Shown: positions 1 through 5,875, counted from the first letter of the stretch. The stretch: 6,634 nucleotides of DNA from Acidobacteriaceae bacterium (GCA_003151875.1 PLYW01000152.1:1-6634); one strand, 5' to 3'. A program made the numbers and translations. Notes: generated by a model not told the origin, from the letters alone.

Positions 1-98
1 CCAAGGCATATACCACCATGGGGCTGGCCTATCGCGCGCTCGGCAACCAGGAAGAATCGCGGAAATGCTTGCAGGCGGCGCAGCGGGAGATCCCGTAA
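1..98 (+). CDS. C-terminal end of a TPR-repeat protein (5' truncated)
   Basis: The reading frame starting at base 3 is open from the window edge to a TAA at 96-98 and gives 31 residues. They match one tetratricopeptide (TPR) helix pair followed by a short tail: a G-L-A-Y-R-A-L-G-N helix-turn stretch, then E-E-S-R-K-C-L-Q-A-A in the second helix. These are the usual small and large positions of the TPR consensus. TPRs are protein-protein interaction scaffolds, so the visible part says nothing about the specific role. It is the only plus-strand gene I support, and it converges on the AMMECR1 gene with 46 bases between the two stop codons. The start and the rest of the protein lie outside the window. 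Fewer than 35 residues are visible, so the family call rests on a single repeat. Confidence 0.6.
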   Translation, partial: KAYTTMGLAYRALGNQEESRKCLQAAQREIP

Positions 99-133
99 TT
101 GCCGTGTACGATCCTGTGGTTTGGTTTCGGCAA
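99..133. terminator. Possible weak hairpin between convergent genes
   Basis: TTGCCG (99-104) and CGGCAA (128-133) form a 6-bp inverted repeat around a 23-base spacer, in the 46-base gap where the TPR gene and the AMMECR1 gene converge. A bidirectional terminator would be expected here, but the stem is short, the loop is long and there is no clear T-tract on either strand. It may be chance. Confidence 0.2.
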
Positions 134-144
134 GAAGCTTGACG

Positions 145-729
145 TTAGAGTTCGCCAAACACTTCGGCGGTGAAGGCCTGTAATTGGGCGCCATGCTGCC
201 ATGCGTCCGGCGGGAGCCCCGCCTTCAGGCAGGTCTGTGCGAGGAAGATCTCGCGGTCCCACTGCCACTCGATGGGAACCTGGGGCAGCAGCAATCCACG
301 GCGATTGCCTTGGGTGACGACAAGGCCATGTTGGCCGACGACGACCCCTTCGGGCCGAATCGGCTGCAAAGGTGACAGCACGCTGATCTCAATCTTCAGG
401 TGTGCCGCCTCCGCCGGCGTCACTGGCGGAAAACGCGGGTCATCCAAGGCTGCAGCCCTGGCCGTCTCCGCAACCGTCGCATAGAGGGACTGGCTGGGCA
501 GCACATATCCGATACAGCCGCGCAGTTCACCCTCCAGATGCAAAGTGGTGAAGGCCCCGCGGGGTTCGGCCAAGTGGGCCGTGGGCGCGTTTGAGTCGAT
601 AGCGCGTCCTTCCAGCGCCAACTCAATCGAGCGATGAGCGAGCCGCAGAAGCAGTTCGCGTTCTTCCTGCGAATACTCGCACGACTGCACTGCAGTCGCA
701 GTGCGTGGCTCTTCAGAGTACGGGGACAT
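145..729 (-). CDS. amrA: AMMECR1-domain protein (AmmeMemoRadiSam system protein A)
   Basis: This 194-residue protein spans a whole AMMECR1 domain. The family signature L-R-G-C-I-G is at residues 69-74. It is followed by the A-A-L-D-D-P-R-F-P-P-V stretch (about 93-103), the L-K-I-E-I-S-V-L-S-P strand (about 111-120), G-L-L-L-P-Q-V (145-151), and a C-terminal F-L-A-Q-T-C-L-K-A-G-L-P segment (162-173). Homologues occur across all domains of life, and in bacteria often beside a Memo protein and a radical SAM enzyme. The biochemical role of this component is not something I can assign. Neither usual partner is in the window. The ATG at 729 lies inside the 3' end of pgsA, giving a 17-nt overlap. 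No good SD precedes it, so translation is probably coupled to pgsA. An in-frame GTG at codon 14 is a less likely start. The family call is firm, the cellular role is unknown. Confidence 0.9.
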   Translation of the reverse strand: MSPYSEEPRTATAVQSCEYSQEERELLLRLAHRSIELALEGRAIDSNAPTAHLAEPRGAFTTLHLEGELRGCIGYVLPSQSLYATVAETARAAALDDPRFPPVTPAEAAHLKIEISVLSPLQPIRPEGVVVGQHGLVVTQGNRRGLLLPQVPIEWQWDREIFLAQTCLKAGLPPDAWQHGAQLQAFTAEVFGEL

Positions 730-1381
730 CGTTGCGCTTTCTGCGCCGGCTCAGCACAAAGGAACGCCGCTTGCGGCGCTTTTCGGCATGGCGGTCAATC
801 TTCCTCCAGAATCCCACGAAGTAGTCGATGGCCGACAGCAGCGACAGCGCCACCATCAGCCAGATCGACAGCAGGGCGATGGGATGCACTGGCAAACTCA
901 GGAAGTACCAGGGAAGATGCGCCCAATGGTGATCGATAATCGCCGCCACCACCGAGACGATCTGCACCACCATCTTGGTTTTGCCCAGCTCGCTGGCCTG
1001 GATGGTGAAGCCTTCCGAAGCCGCGATGGACCGCAAGCCGCTCACCAGGAACTCGCGCCCAATGATGATGACGGCCATCCAGGCGGGCACGGTGCGGGGA
1101 TTGAATTGCACCAGGGTAATGAAGGCCGCGGCAATCAGCAACTTGTCGGCCACCGGGTCGAGCAGCATGCCCATGGTGGTCACCTGGGCGCGCTTGCGGG
1201 CGAGGTAGCCGTCAATGGCGTCGGTCAACGAAGCCGCGATGAAGACGAACGAGGCCAGCAGTTCACGCTCGCCGTTGGTAGAGCTGAAGCGGGTGCTGGA
1301 CAAGATCCAAATCAGGACCGGGATGCTGAAGATCCGGGTGAGCGTGATGTAGTTCGGGAGGTTCACAAAAGAGGGTGCCAC
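713..1381 (-). CDS. pgsA: CDP-diacylglycerol-glycerol-3-phosphate 3-phosphatidyltransferase
   Basis: Phosphatidylglycerophosphate synthase: it transfers the phosphatidyl group of CDP-diacylglycerol to sn-glycerol-3-phosphate at the inner membrane, the committed step to phosphatidylglycerol and cardiolipin. The CDP-alcohol phosphotransferase motif D-G-x2-A-R-x8-G-x3-D-x3-D is complete: D57, G58, A61, R62, G71, D75, D79, with D54 just before it. Hydrophobic segments fill much of the rest, and N-L-P-N-Y-I-T-L-T-R-I near the N-terminus is typical of PgsA. The start is uncertain: GTG at 1381 gives 222 residues, while an in-frame GTG at 1366 would begin exactly at the usual N-L-P-N. Neither has a clear SD. 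The final ~26 residues are very rich in Arg and Lys and extend beyond the usual core; they overlap the start of the AMMECR1 gene. A candidate promoter lies just upstream at 1413-1442. Confidence 0.93.
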   Translation of the reverse strand: MAPSFVNLPNYITLTRIFSIPVLIWILSSTRFSSTNGERELLASFVFIAASLTDAIDGYLARKRAQVTTMGMLLDPVADKLLIAAAFITLVQFNPRTVPAWMAVIIIGREFLVSGLRSIAASEGFTIQASELGKTKMVVQIVSVVAAIIDHHWAHLPWYFLSLPVHPIALLSIWLMVALSLLSAIDYFVGFWRKIDRHAEKRRKRRSFVLSRRRKRNDVPVL

Positions 1382-1412
1382 ACCGCGGCGCTGGCTGCGG
1401 CCGCAACAGCCG

Positions 1413-1442
1413 ATTATCCTCCACTGATTCGATTGAATGCAA
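1413..1442 (-). promoter_or_regulatory. Candidate sigma70-type promoter for pgsA
   Basis: Read on the minus strand, GATAAT (1418-1413) matches the -10 consensus at 5 of 6 positions. It is preceded by TTGCAT (1442-1437) at 18 bp, a 3 of 6 match to the -35 consensus. It lies in the 88-base gap between the NYN stop and the pgsA start and could give pgsA-amrA their own transcript. A GGAGG overlaps the -10 region, but no ATG, GTG or TTG in the pgsA frame follows at normal SD spacing. The promoter call is therefore plausible but not unique. Confidence 0.4.
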
Positions 1443-1469
1443 TTAGATAGTGGCCAGCTAAATGGGCGT

Positions 1470-2057
1470 TCAAGGCCACGGAATGACGCGCTTGAAATCC
1501 GAATGCATCAGAAGTTCAGCCGCGATCTTTACACCCGGTGGTTCGATCAGCACGATTTGCAATCCGGCCTTCCTGCCATGCTTCATGGCGGGGACACAAT
1601 CCGTATCGTTGGACACTAGGACGATGCGCTCAACGCAGCGATTCTCGGAATACATGGCCATGTCCAACCCGATTCGCATATCGACCCCCTTTTGCTCAAA
1701 GTCAGGAGAGAAATCTGCATCGGTAAGTTCGGCGGCTGGACCCACTGGAGTTTTTCGGGGTTTGTAGCCCCTAAACTTTAGGACGCCACGGCGTACAGCA
1801 AACAAATCCTTGCTAGCCAATTCCTCCAGCCACTTGTCGGAGCCCGCGAAGGTGTATTGGTCGCCCGATACAGGTAGTCTTACGCTTCCAGAATATGGGG
1901 CGCAATCGTAATAGAGAACACGGAGAATCTCTTCGTCGACACCTTTACATGCATGCGCGAACTGCTCGATGAAGGCCGGGTTGTAAACCTTGCCCGCCTT
2001 CTTGGCTTTAACTCGGATAAACCCACCGTCAATGAGAATAACGATTTTCTTGGCCAT
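1470..2057 (-). CDS. NYN (DUF88, PIN-like) domain protein, putative ribonuclease
   Basis: The 195-residue protein is a single NYN domain, a PIN-like nuclease fold. The N-terminal strand I-V-I-L-I-D-G-G (5-12) supplies D10. K-G-V-D-M-R-I-G-L-D (123-132) supplies D126 and D132. V-L-V-S-N-D-T-D (146-153) supplies D151 and D153. These are the acidic residues expected to bind metal in NYN/LabA-type proteins, and all are present. Metal-dependent RNA cleavage is the likely activity, inferred from the fold; the substrate is unknown. I chose ATG at 2057 over an in-frame TTG at 2066, which lies in the hairpin arm. Sampled lines have about 54% GC against about 60-63% in neighbours. The gene has its own promoter and structured leader and sits between ftsK and pgsA, suggesting an acquired accessory gene. 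No toxin-antitoxin partner is visible beside it. Confidence 0.85.
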   Translation of the reverse strand: MAKKIVILIDGGFIRVKAKKAGKVYNPAFIEQFAHACKGVDEEILRVLYYDCAPYSGSVRLPVSGDQYTFAGSDKWLEELASKDLFAVRRGVLKFRGYKPRKTPVGPAAELTDADFSPDFEQKGVDMRIGLDMAMYSENRCVERIVLVSNDTDCVPAMKHGRKAGLQIVLIEPPGVKIAAELLMHSDFKRVIPWP

Positions 2058-2100
2058 AACGAGCAAAAGCCCTCGAATGATCGAGGGCTTTCGGAAACAT
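2029..2100 (-). CDS. Possible 23-codon upstream ORF / leader peptide
   Basis: On the minus strand an ATG at 2100-2098 opens 23 codons ending in TGA at 2031-2029. The peptide begins M-F-P-K-A-L-D-H-S-R. It is out of frame with the NYN gene, runs through the whole 11-bp hairpin and overlaps the first 29 bases of the NYN coding sequence. An AGG lies 5 bases before the ATG, a weak SD at best. If translated, ribosomes would melt the hairpin and change access to the NYN start. Short ORFs arise easily by chance, so the main argument is position. Confidence 0.2.
   Translation of the reverse strand: MFPKALDHSRAFARYGQENRYSH
2066..2091 (-). promoter_or_regulatory. Perfect 11-bp hairpin in the NYN gene leader (attenuator or SD-sequestering)
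   Basis: AAAGCCCTCGA (2066-2076) and TCGAGGGCTTT (2081-2091) are exact reverse complements around a 4-base loop. In minus-strand RNA the 3' arm contains GAGGG, the only SD-like sequence before the NYN ATG, 12 bases upstream of it. The stem runs into UUUU, as in a short intrinsic terminator. It could block translation, stop transcription early, or do both. The U-tract is only four bases, so termination would be weak. On the plus strand it could also end transcripts, but no plus-strand gene leads into it. Confidence 0.6.
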
Positions 2101-2128
2101 GCTCGCCTACGAGCGTAGCGGATATGTT
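2096..2128 (-). promoter_or_regulatory. Alternative stem-loops in the NYN leader
   Basis: Two short hairpins share bases and cannot form together: GCTCG (2101-2105) with CGAGC (2110-2114), and CTACG (2107-2111) with CGTAG (2114-2118). An outer pairing AACAT (2096-2100) with ATGTT (2124-2128) would enclose the first of them. The segment lies between the predicted transcription start (about 2125) and the 11-bp hairpin, where a switch between alternative folds would act. The stems are only 5 bp, so this is suggestive only. Confidence 0.3.
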
Positions 2129-2131
2129 CTT

Positions 2132-2159
2132 ACCGTAGCACAACCCAGAAATTTGTCAA
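2132..2159 (-). promoter_or_regulatory. Sigma70-type promoter for the NYN gene
   Basis: On the minus strand a perfect -35 box TTGACA (2159-2154) is followed after 16 bp by TACGGT (2137-2132). That hexamer keeps the key TA---T positions and is preceded by TGC, an extended -10 element. The local sequence is AT-richer than the rest of the window. The predicted start is near 2125, giving a leader of about 68 nt before the NYN ATG. This supports separate transcription of the NYN gene from ftsK. Confidence 0.6.
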
Positions 2160-2160
2160 G

Positions 2161-2257
2161 AATTCACCGATGCGACCAGGCGTAGTGAACGGCGAATTTC
2201 GTCCAGCATAGACGGCGACTAGAATCTCCTTTCGCCCAGTCCAGCACGCCCATCGCT
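2161..2257. other. Intergenic stretch downstream of ftsK
   Basis: This 97-base stretch separates the ftsK stop from the NYN promoter. AATTCACCG (2161-2169) and CGGCGAATT (2190-2198) pair at 8 of 9 positions; in minus-strand RNA the ninth is a G-U wobble, giving a 9-bp stem with a 20-base loop. There is no U-tract after it, so it is a poor intrinsic terminator. I see no convincing gene here. Confidence 0.35.
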
Positions 2258-4735
2258 CTAGCGCATCGCGTCTTCTACTTCGCTCAACCAGTCAGGGCGC
2301 TTCAACACCTCGCGGGGCTTGGGGCCGTCGGCCGCGCCCACGAGTCCATCCCGCTCCATCAGGTCAATCAGGTGAGCGGCGCGTCCGTAGCCGATGCGCA
2401 GGCGGCGCTGCAGCAGGGAAGTGGACGCCTTGCCGTATTCCAGCACGATGCGCACTGCGTCCTGGAAAAGCTCGTCGCTATCGTCCTCGGCGCTGCCGTC
2501 GCTGCCTTGCGCGAATCCGCTTTCGCTGTCCTCGCGCGGAGCTTGCAGGAAGTGCTCCTGGTACTGGGCTTCGCCCTGGGCGCGCCAGAACTCCACCACC
2601 GCGGCAATTTCCTTCTCCGTTACCAGGGGCGCGTGCAAGCGATGCACCCGGGCCGATCCGTTCGGCAGGTAAAGCATATCGCCGCGGCCCAGCAGGGCTT
2701 CGGCACCATTGGCGTCGAGAATGGTGCGCGAGTCAATTTTGGTGGCCACCCGGAACGACATGCGGGCGGGGAAATTGGCTTTGATCAAACCAGTGATGAC
2801 GTCTACCGAAGGCCGTTGCGTGGCCAGTATCAGGTGAATGCCGACGGCGCGCGCCATCTGCGCCAGCCGCGTGATGGACGCTTCCACATTTTGCCCGTCG
2901 AGCATCATCAGGTCGGCCAGCTCATCGATGATGATGACGATGTAAGGCAGCGGATGCGCCTCGCTGCCATCTTCAAACAGGTTGGGAGTGCTGTTGTCGA
3001 AGAGCCGGTTGTACTGGTCGATGTTGCGTACGCCCTTCTCGGCCAGTACCTTCAGCCGCCGCTCCATTTCGCGGACCGCGTTGCGCAGGGCGTTCGACGC
3101 CAGCTTGGGCTCGGTAATGATGGGCGTGTACAAGTGCGGCACGCCCTCATAGTTGCCCAACTCCAGCCGCTTCGGGTCCACCAGGATAAGGCGCACCTGC
3201 TCGGGGGTGGACTTGTAGAGCATGGACATGATGAACGCGTTGATGGCCACGCTCTTGCCCGAGCCCGTCGAACCAGCGATGAGCAAGTGCGGCATGGTGT
3301 TCAGCTCGGCGGTCACGATGCGGCCATTGATGTCCTTGCCCATCGCCAGGGTGATCTTCGACTTCGACCCCAGAAACTCCTGCGCTTCGACCACCTCGCG
3401 CAGCCAGATGGTTTCGCGCTCGTGGTTCGGCACCTGGATGCCCACCGTGGATTTTCCCGACATGCGTTCGATCAGGATGCTCTCGGCGCGCAGCGCCAGG
3501 CAGAGGTCGTCGCAAAGGCTGGTGATGCGGCTGTATTTAATGCCGGCTTCGGGTTTGAACTCGAACGTCGTAACCACGGGACCGGGATTGATCTGCACCA
3601 CCTGCCCGCGGACATCGAACTCGCCGCATTTTTCCGCCAGCACTTGCGCCAGGTTCTTCAACTCCAGTTCGTTGATGTCGCTGTGCTCGTCCGGCCGGTG
3701 CAGGAGGGCGGTCGATGGCAATTTGTAGCTGCCGGCCAGGCGCGGCATGGTGGTCTTGCCGTGCTGCGTGCTATCGGCGCGCGAGGTGACGGCAATGTCT
3801 TCCGCGACAGCCGCTCCGGAAGCTTCCTGGCCGGGGGCGTCTTGTGGCAGCGTTTCGCCGCCGAATGTGCGCTCAATGCCGCTCTTCGCTGCGTTTGCCG
3901 AAGGCGCAGCCTGCGGCAGCGGAGGAACCATTCCCGCCGGAGTTGACGTTGCTGGGGCCTCGGCATCCGGCGCAGCGAACCGCTTGGGAACCAGTTGGGC
4001 GGTCACTACCGGCTTGGCGTTGGCGGCGGCAGCGCGCTTCTTCTCAAGCTCCTTGGCTGCCTTCTTGCGGGCGCGTTCGAGTCGCCAGTCGGCAAACCGG
4101 TCCAGCGCCGCATAGGCGAATGCGAAGCGCGTTTGTGACCAGATCTGCAAAGCTCCAAAGGAAAACGCCGTCGAAAGATACAGGGCCACTGCGATCACGG
4201 CCAGGCAAACCAGATAGGCGCCGACCAGGTTGAAGTAGTGAATGAGTGCGTCCGCCACGATGCGGCCCAGAAGTCCCTCAGAAGGGACAACTCCCTTCCA
4301 GCGAATGCCCCAAGGCAGCAGCCCGATGAAACCGGAGAGAAAGGTCACCAAGCCGGCCGCACCCACCACCTTGGCATAAGGGGCAGTGATGGGCCGCGAG
4401 CGGAACCAGCGCAACGAGTACAGCCCCAAGAAAACCGGGATCAGAAAAATCGCGACCCCAAAGAGTTGGAGCCCAAGATCGCTGACCATGGCCCCCACCA
4501 CTCCAATCCAGTTATGGGCCGGCCTGGAAGCGGGCGGAGTGGACGCGGTGTTCAGCGAAGGATCCAGCGGCGAATACGATACCAGTGCGAGGACAAGGAG
4601 GACCGCGAAGACCAACATCAGGAAGCCGATCAGCTCATTGAGCCGCCGGTTGGCCGTCGGAGTAAAAGCGCGCGAGGCGATTGTCATGTGGGCGTTCGGG
4701 CGCGCCACGGAACCACGTCGTTTGCCAGGACTCAT
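2258..4735 (-). CDS. ftsK: DNA translocase FtsK
   Basis: Septal DNA translocase that anchors at the divisome and pumps chromosome ends into daughter cells before closure. The 825-residue protein has the standard layout. Four membrane segments lie at about 34-53, 88-106, 122-141 and 168-190, with the family's S-Y-S-P-L-D-P-S after the first. A charged then Pro/Ala-rich linker covers about 215-350. The RecA-type motor has Walker A G-S-T-G-S-G-K-S (488-495), Walker B I-I-I-D-E-L-A-D around D604, and A-T-Q-R-P-S (638-643). The C-terminal winged-helix gamma domain (about 754-825) would read KOPS-type orienting sequences and contact XerD in known systems. ATG at 4735 is chosen because GGAG (4747-4744) sits 8 bases upstream; an upstream TTG at 4831 lacks this support. 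All key motifs are intact. The short linker resembles SpoIIIE/FtsK of many non-enteric bacteria. Confidence 0.97.
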   Translation of the reverse strand: MSPGKRRGSVARPNAHMTIASRAFTPTANRRLNELIGFLMLVFAVLLVLALVSYSPLDPSLNTASTPPASRPAHNWIGVVGAMVSDLGLQLFGVAIFLIPVFLGLYSLRWFRSRPITAPYAKVVGAAGLVTFLSGFIGLLPWGIRWKGVVPSEGLLGRIVADALIHYFNLVGAYLVCLAVIAVALYLSTAFSFGALQIWSQTRFAFAYAALDRFADWRLERARKKAAKELEKKRAAAANAKPVVTAQLVPKRFAAPDAEAPATSTPAGMVPPLPQAAPSANAAKSGIERTFGGETLPQDAPGQEASGAAVAEDIAVTSRADSTQHGKTTMPRLAGSYKLPSTALLHRPDEHSDINELELKNLAQVLAEKCGEFDVRGQVVQINPGPVVTTFEFKPEAGIKYSRITSLCDDLCLALRAESILIERMSGKSTVGIQVPNHERETIWLREVVEAQEFLGSKSKITLAMGKDINGRIVTAELNTMPHLLIAGSTGSGKSVAINAFIMSMLYKSTPEQVRLILVDPKRLELGNYEGVPHLYTPIITEPKLASNALRNAVREMERRLKVLAEKGVRNIDQYNRLFDNSTPNLFEDGSEAHPLPYIVIIIDELADLMMLDGQNVEASITRLAQMARAVGIHLILATQRPSVDVITGLIKANFPARMSFRVATKIDSRTILDANGAEALLGRGDMLYLPNGSARVHRLHAPLVTEKEIAAVVEFWRAQGEAQYQEHFLQAPREDSESGFAQGSDGSAEDDSDELFQDAVRIVLEYGKASTSLLQRRLRIGYGRAAHLIDLMERDGLVGAADGPKPREVLKRPDWLSEVEDAMR

Positions 4736-4950
4736 GTTGCCTGCTCCGTCCAGCGCGGGCACACATTTACGTCCAATCCGCCGCAAACGAAAAAGCGTGA
4801 TGCCGGGAATCGACCGATGCGGGCTCCCCAAGGGGCGTCCTTCAGCCGTTTGGGGACCAGATACGCCAGAGCCAAGCTGATTATCCCAAAAAGGCGAGCT
4901 ACTGCGGCGGAAAATAACACGCGAAAGGTTGCCGAACTAGTCTCCCCCAT
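4732..4950 (-). CDS. Possible 72-residue membrane microprotein bridging uppP and ftsK
   Basis: I do not recognise this ORF. It starts at an ATG whose A is the last base of the uppP TAA (TAATG) and ends in a TGA overlapping the ftsK ATG (ATGA). It thus fills the 214-base gap exactly, with the junctions typical of translationally coupled genes. Residues about 9-33 form one hydrophobic segment interrupted by an Arg, followed by a basic stretch (K-R-L-K-D) and a C-terminal part with two Cys. No SD precedes it, so it would depend on coupling. By my count G or C occupies about 60% of third codon positions, modest for this region. The frame is also open backwards into uppP (to 5055) by chance, which weakens the case. 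Alternatively the gap is simply untranslated leader for ftsK; it also holds a 7-bp inverted repeat at 4825-4831/4850-4856. Confidence 0.35.
   Translation of the reverse strand: MGETSSATFRVLFSAAVARLFGIISLALAYLVPKRLKDAPWGARIGRFPASRFFVCGGLDVNVCPRWTEQAT
4744..4747 (-). promoter_or_regulatory. Ribosome binding site deciding the ftsK start
   Basis: Minus-strand GGAG lies 8 bases before the ATG at 4735. No comparable site precedes the in-frame ATG at 4687 or the TTG at 4831. This fixes the N-terminus at M-S-P-G-K-R. Confidence 0.75.
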
Positions 4951-5840
4951 TAACGGACGAGGTGGCCAACCCACCAAAGCACCGCCACGCCTAATACGAT
5001 GCGGTAAATGGCGAATACCGTGAAACCGCGGGTGCGCACCCAACTCATGAACCACGCCACCACCCCGTAGGCGACGATGAACGAAACCACAAACCCGATG
5101 GCAAGCAACACCCAGGAATGCGGGTCGCTGGGCATGGAGCCAATGGCGCTGGGCTGGCCGTGGTGGGGCCGCAGTGACTTGAACAGGTCGTAACAGGTGG
5201 CGACCACCATGGTCGGAATGGAAAGAAAGAACGAAAATTCCAGCGCCGAAGGGCGACTCATTCCGGCGAGTTCTCCCGCCGTAATGGTGGACATGGAGCG
5301 CGAGGTCCCGGGGAACACCGCCGAGAAGATCTGGCAGAAACCGATCCAGACGGCCTGGGCCACCGACATCTGCTCCATGTCTTCAGTGAGTTTGCCGCGC
5401 GCGAACGCCCGGTGTTTCGAGCGTTCGTAAATTGCGTCGACGATCCACATGATGACACCGCCGATGATCAGGGCCCATGCCATGAGAGGCAGGCTCTCCA
5501 GGTGTTTGCCGATGATCTTGGTCAGCAGAAAAGCCGGAATCGCAGTCACCACAAAGGCGATCAGGGTCAGCGTCAGTGGGTGATTGACAGCCGTGCGATC
5601 GCCATTCTTTCCGTGGGGGAAGTCATGGGCGAATTCGACAATACGGTTCCAGAAATACAGCGGCAGGCACAGGATCGCACCCAACTGAATGACGATGGAA
5701 AACATCTTCCAGTAACCATTGCCGAGGTCAATGCCCAGAAATGCCTCTGCGATGCGCAGATGCGCCGTCGAGCTGACAGGGAGAAATTCGGTCAGGCCTT
5801 CAATAACGCCCAAGAGAATAGACAACAGGTAGTCGTTCAA
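4950..5840 (-). CDS. uppP: Undecaprenyl-diphosphatase (UppP/BacA)
   Basis: Integral membrane phosphatase that converts undecaprenyl diphosphate to undecaprenyl phosphate, recycling the lipid carrier for peptidoglycan and other wall polymers; overproduction of the family gives bacitracin resistance. The N-terminal active-site motif E-G-L-T-E (E14-E18) is followed by F-L-P-V-S-S-T-A-H with H27. The second signature P-G-T-S-R-S is at 177-182, followed by the conserved E-F-S-F-F-L-S-I-P segment (201-209). Many hydrophobic helices fill the rest. Two departures from the common pattern are visible: S-S-T-A-H where S-S-T-G-H is usual, and R-S-M where R-S-G is usual. I place the start at TTG 5840, with GGAGG (5849-5845) 4 bases upstream, giving 296 residues, close to the family's usual length of about 270-290. 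Upstream in-frame codons to 5921 do not resemble the family. Confidence 0.96.
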   Translation of the reverse strand: MNDYLLSILLGVIEGLTEFLPVSSTAHLRIAEAFLGIDLGNGYWKMFSIVIQLGAILCLPLYFWNRIVEFAHDFPHGKNGDRTAVNHPLTLTLIAFVVTAIPAFLLTKIIGKHLESLPLMAWALIIGGVIMWIVDAIYERSKHRAFARGKLTEDMEQMSVAQAVWIGFCQIFSAVFPGTSRSMSTITAGELAGMSRPSALEFSFFLSIPTMVVATCYDLFKSLRPHHGQPSAIGSMPSDPHSWVLLAIGFVVSFIVAYGVVAWFMSWVRTRGFTVFAIYRIVLGVAVLWWVGHLVR

Positions 5841-5844
5841 ATTG

Positions 5845-5849
5845 CCTCC
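5845..5849 (-). promoter_or_regulatory. Ribosome binding site deciding the uppP TTG start
   Basis: Minus-strand GGAGG lies 4 bases before the TTG at 5840. The spacing is short but the match is strong, and the protein then starts with N-D-Y-L-L-S-I-L-L, as expected for UppP. Confidence 0.7.
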
Positions 5850-5875
5850 GCCACGGCGACCCCGGTAGGTGCAAA

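Noticed and set aside
701..1450. 249-codon plus-strand frame opposite pgsA
   Set aside because: Low-complexity His/Asp/Gly-rich translation, antisense to a complete CDP-alcohol phosphotransferase.
1450..1479. GTGGCC/GGCCAC inverted repeat at the NYN stop as a terminator
   Set aside because: Only 6 bp with an 18-base loop and no following U-tract.
2161..2198. Inverted repeat as an ftsK intrinsic terminator
   Set aside because: The pairing is good but the loop is 20 bases and there is no U-tract after the stem, so I list it only as intergenic structure.
2156..2209. 17-codon ORF just upstream of the NYN promoter
   Set aside because: The nearest AGGAG lies 16 bases before the ATG, too far, and the ORF ends inside the -35 box; nothing else supports it.
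2372..3946. Long open frame (524 codons) on the plus strand opposite ftsK
   Set aside because: It is a mirror of the ftsK codon pattern in GC-rich DNA; the protein is His/Arg/Gln-rich with no recognisable fold, while ftsK on the other strand has every family motif.
4736..4831. Extension of FtsK to a TTG at 4831 (857 residues)
   Set aside because: The extra 32 residues do not resemble FtsK, and the ATG at 4735 has a well-spaced GGAG.
4238..5023. 261-codon plus-strand frame opposite the ftsK start and uppP end
   Set aside because: Arg/Gln/Asp-rich translation without domains; it crosses two well-supported genes on the other strand.
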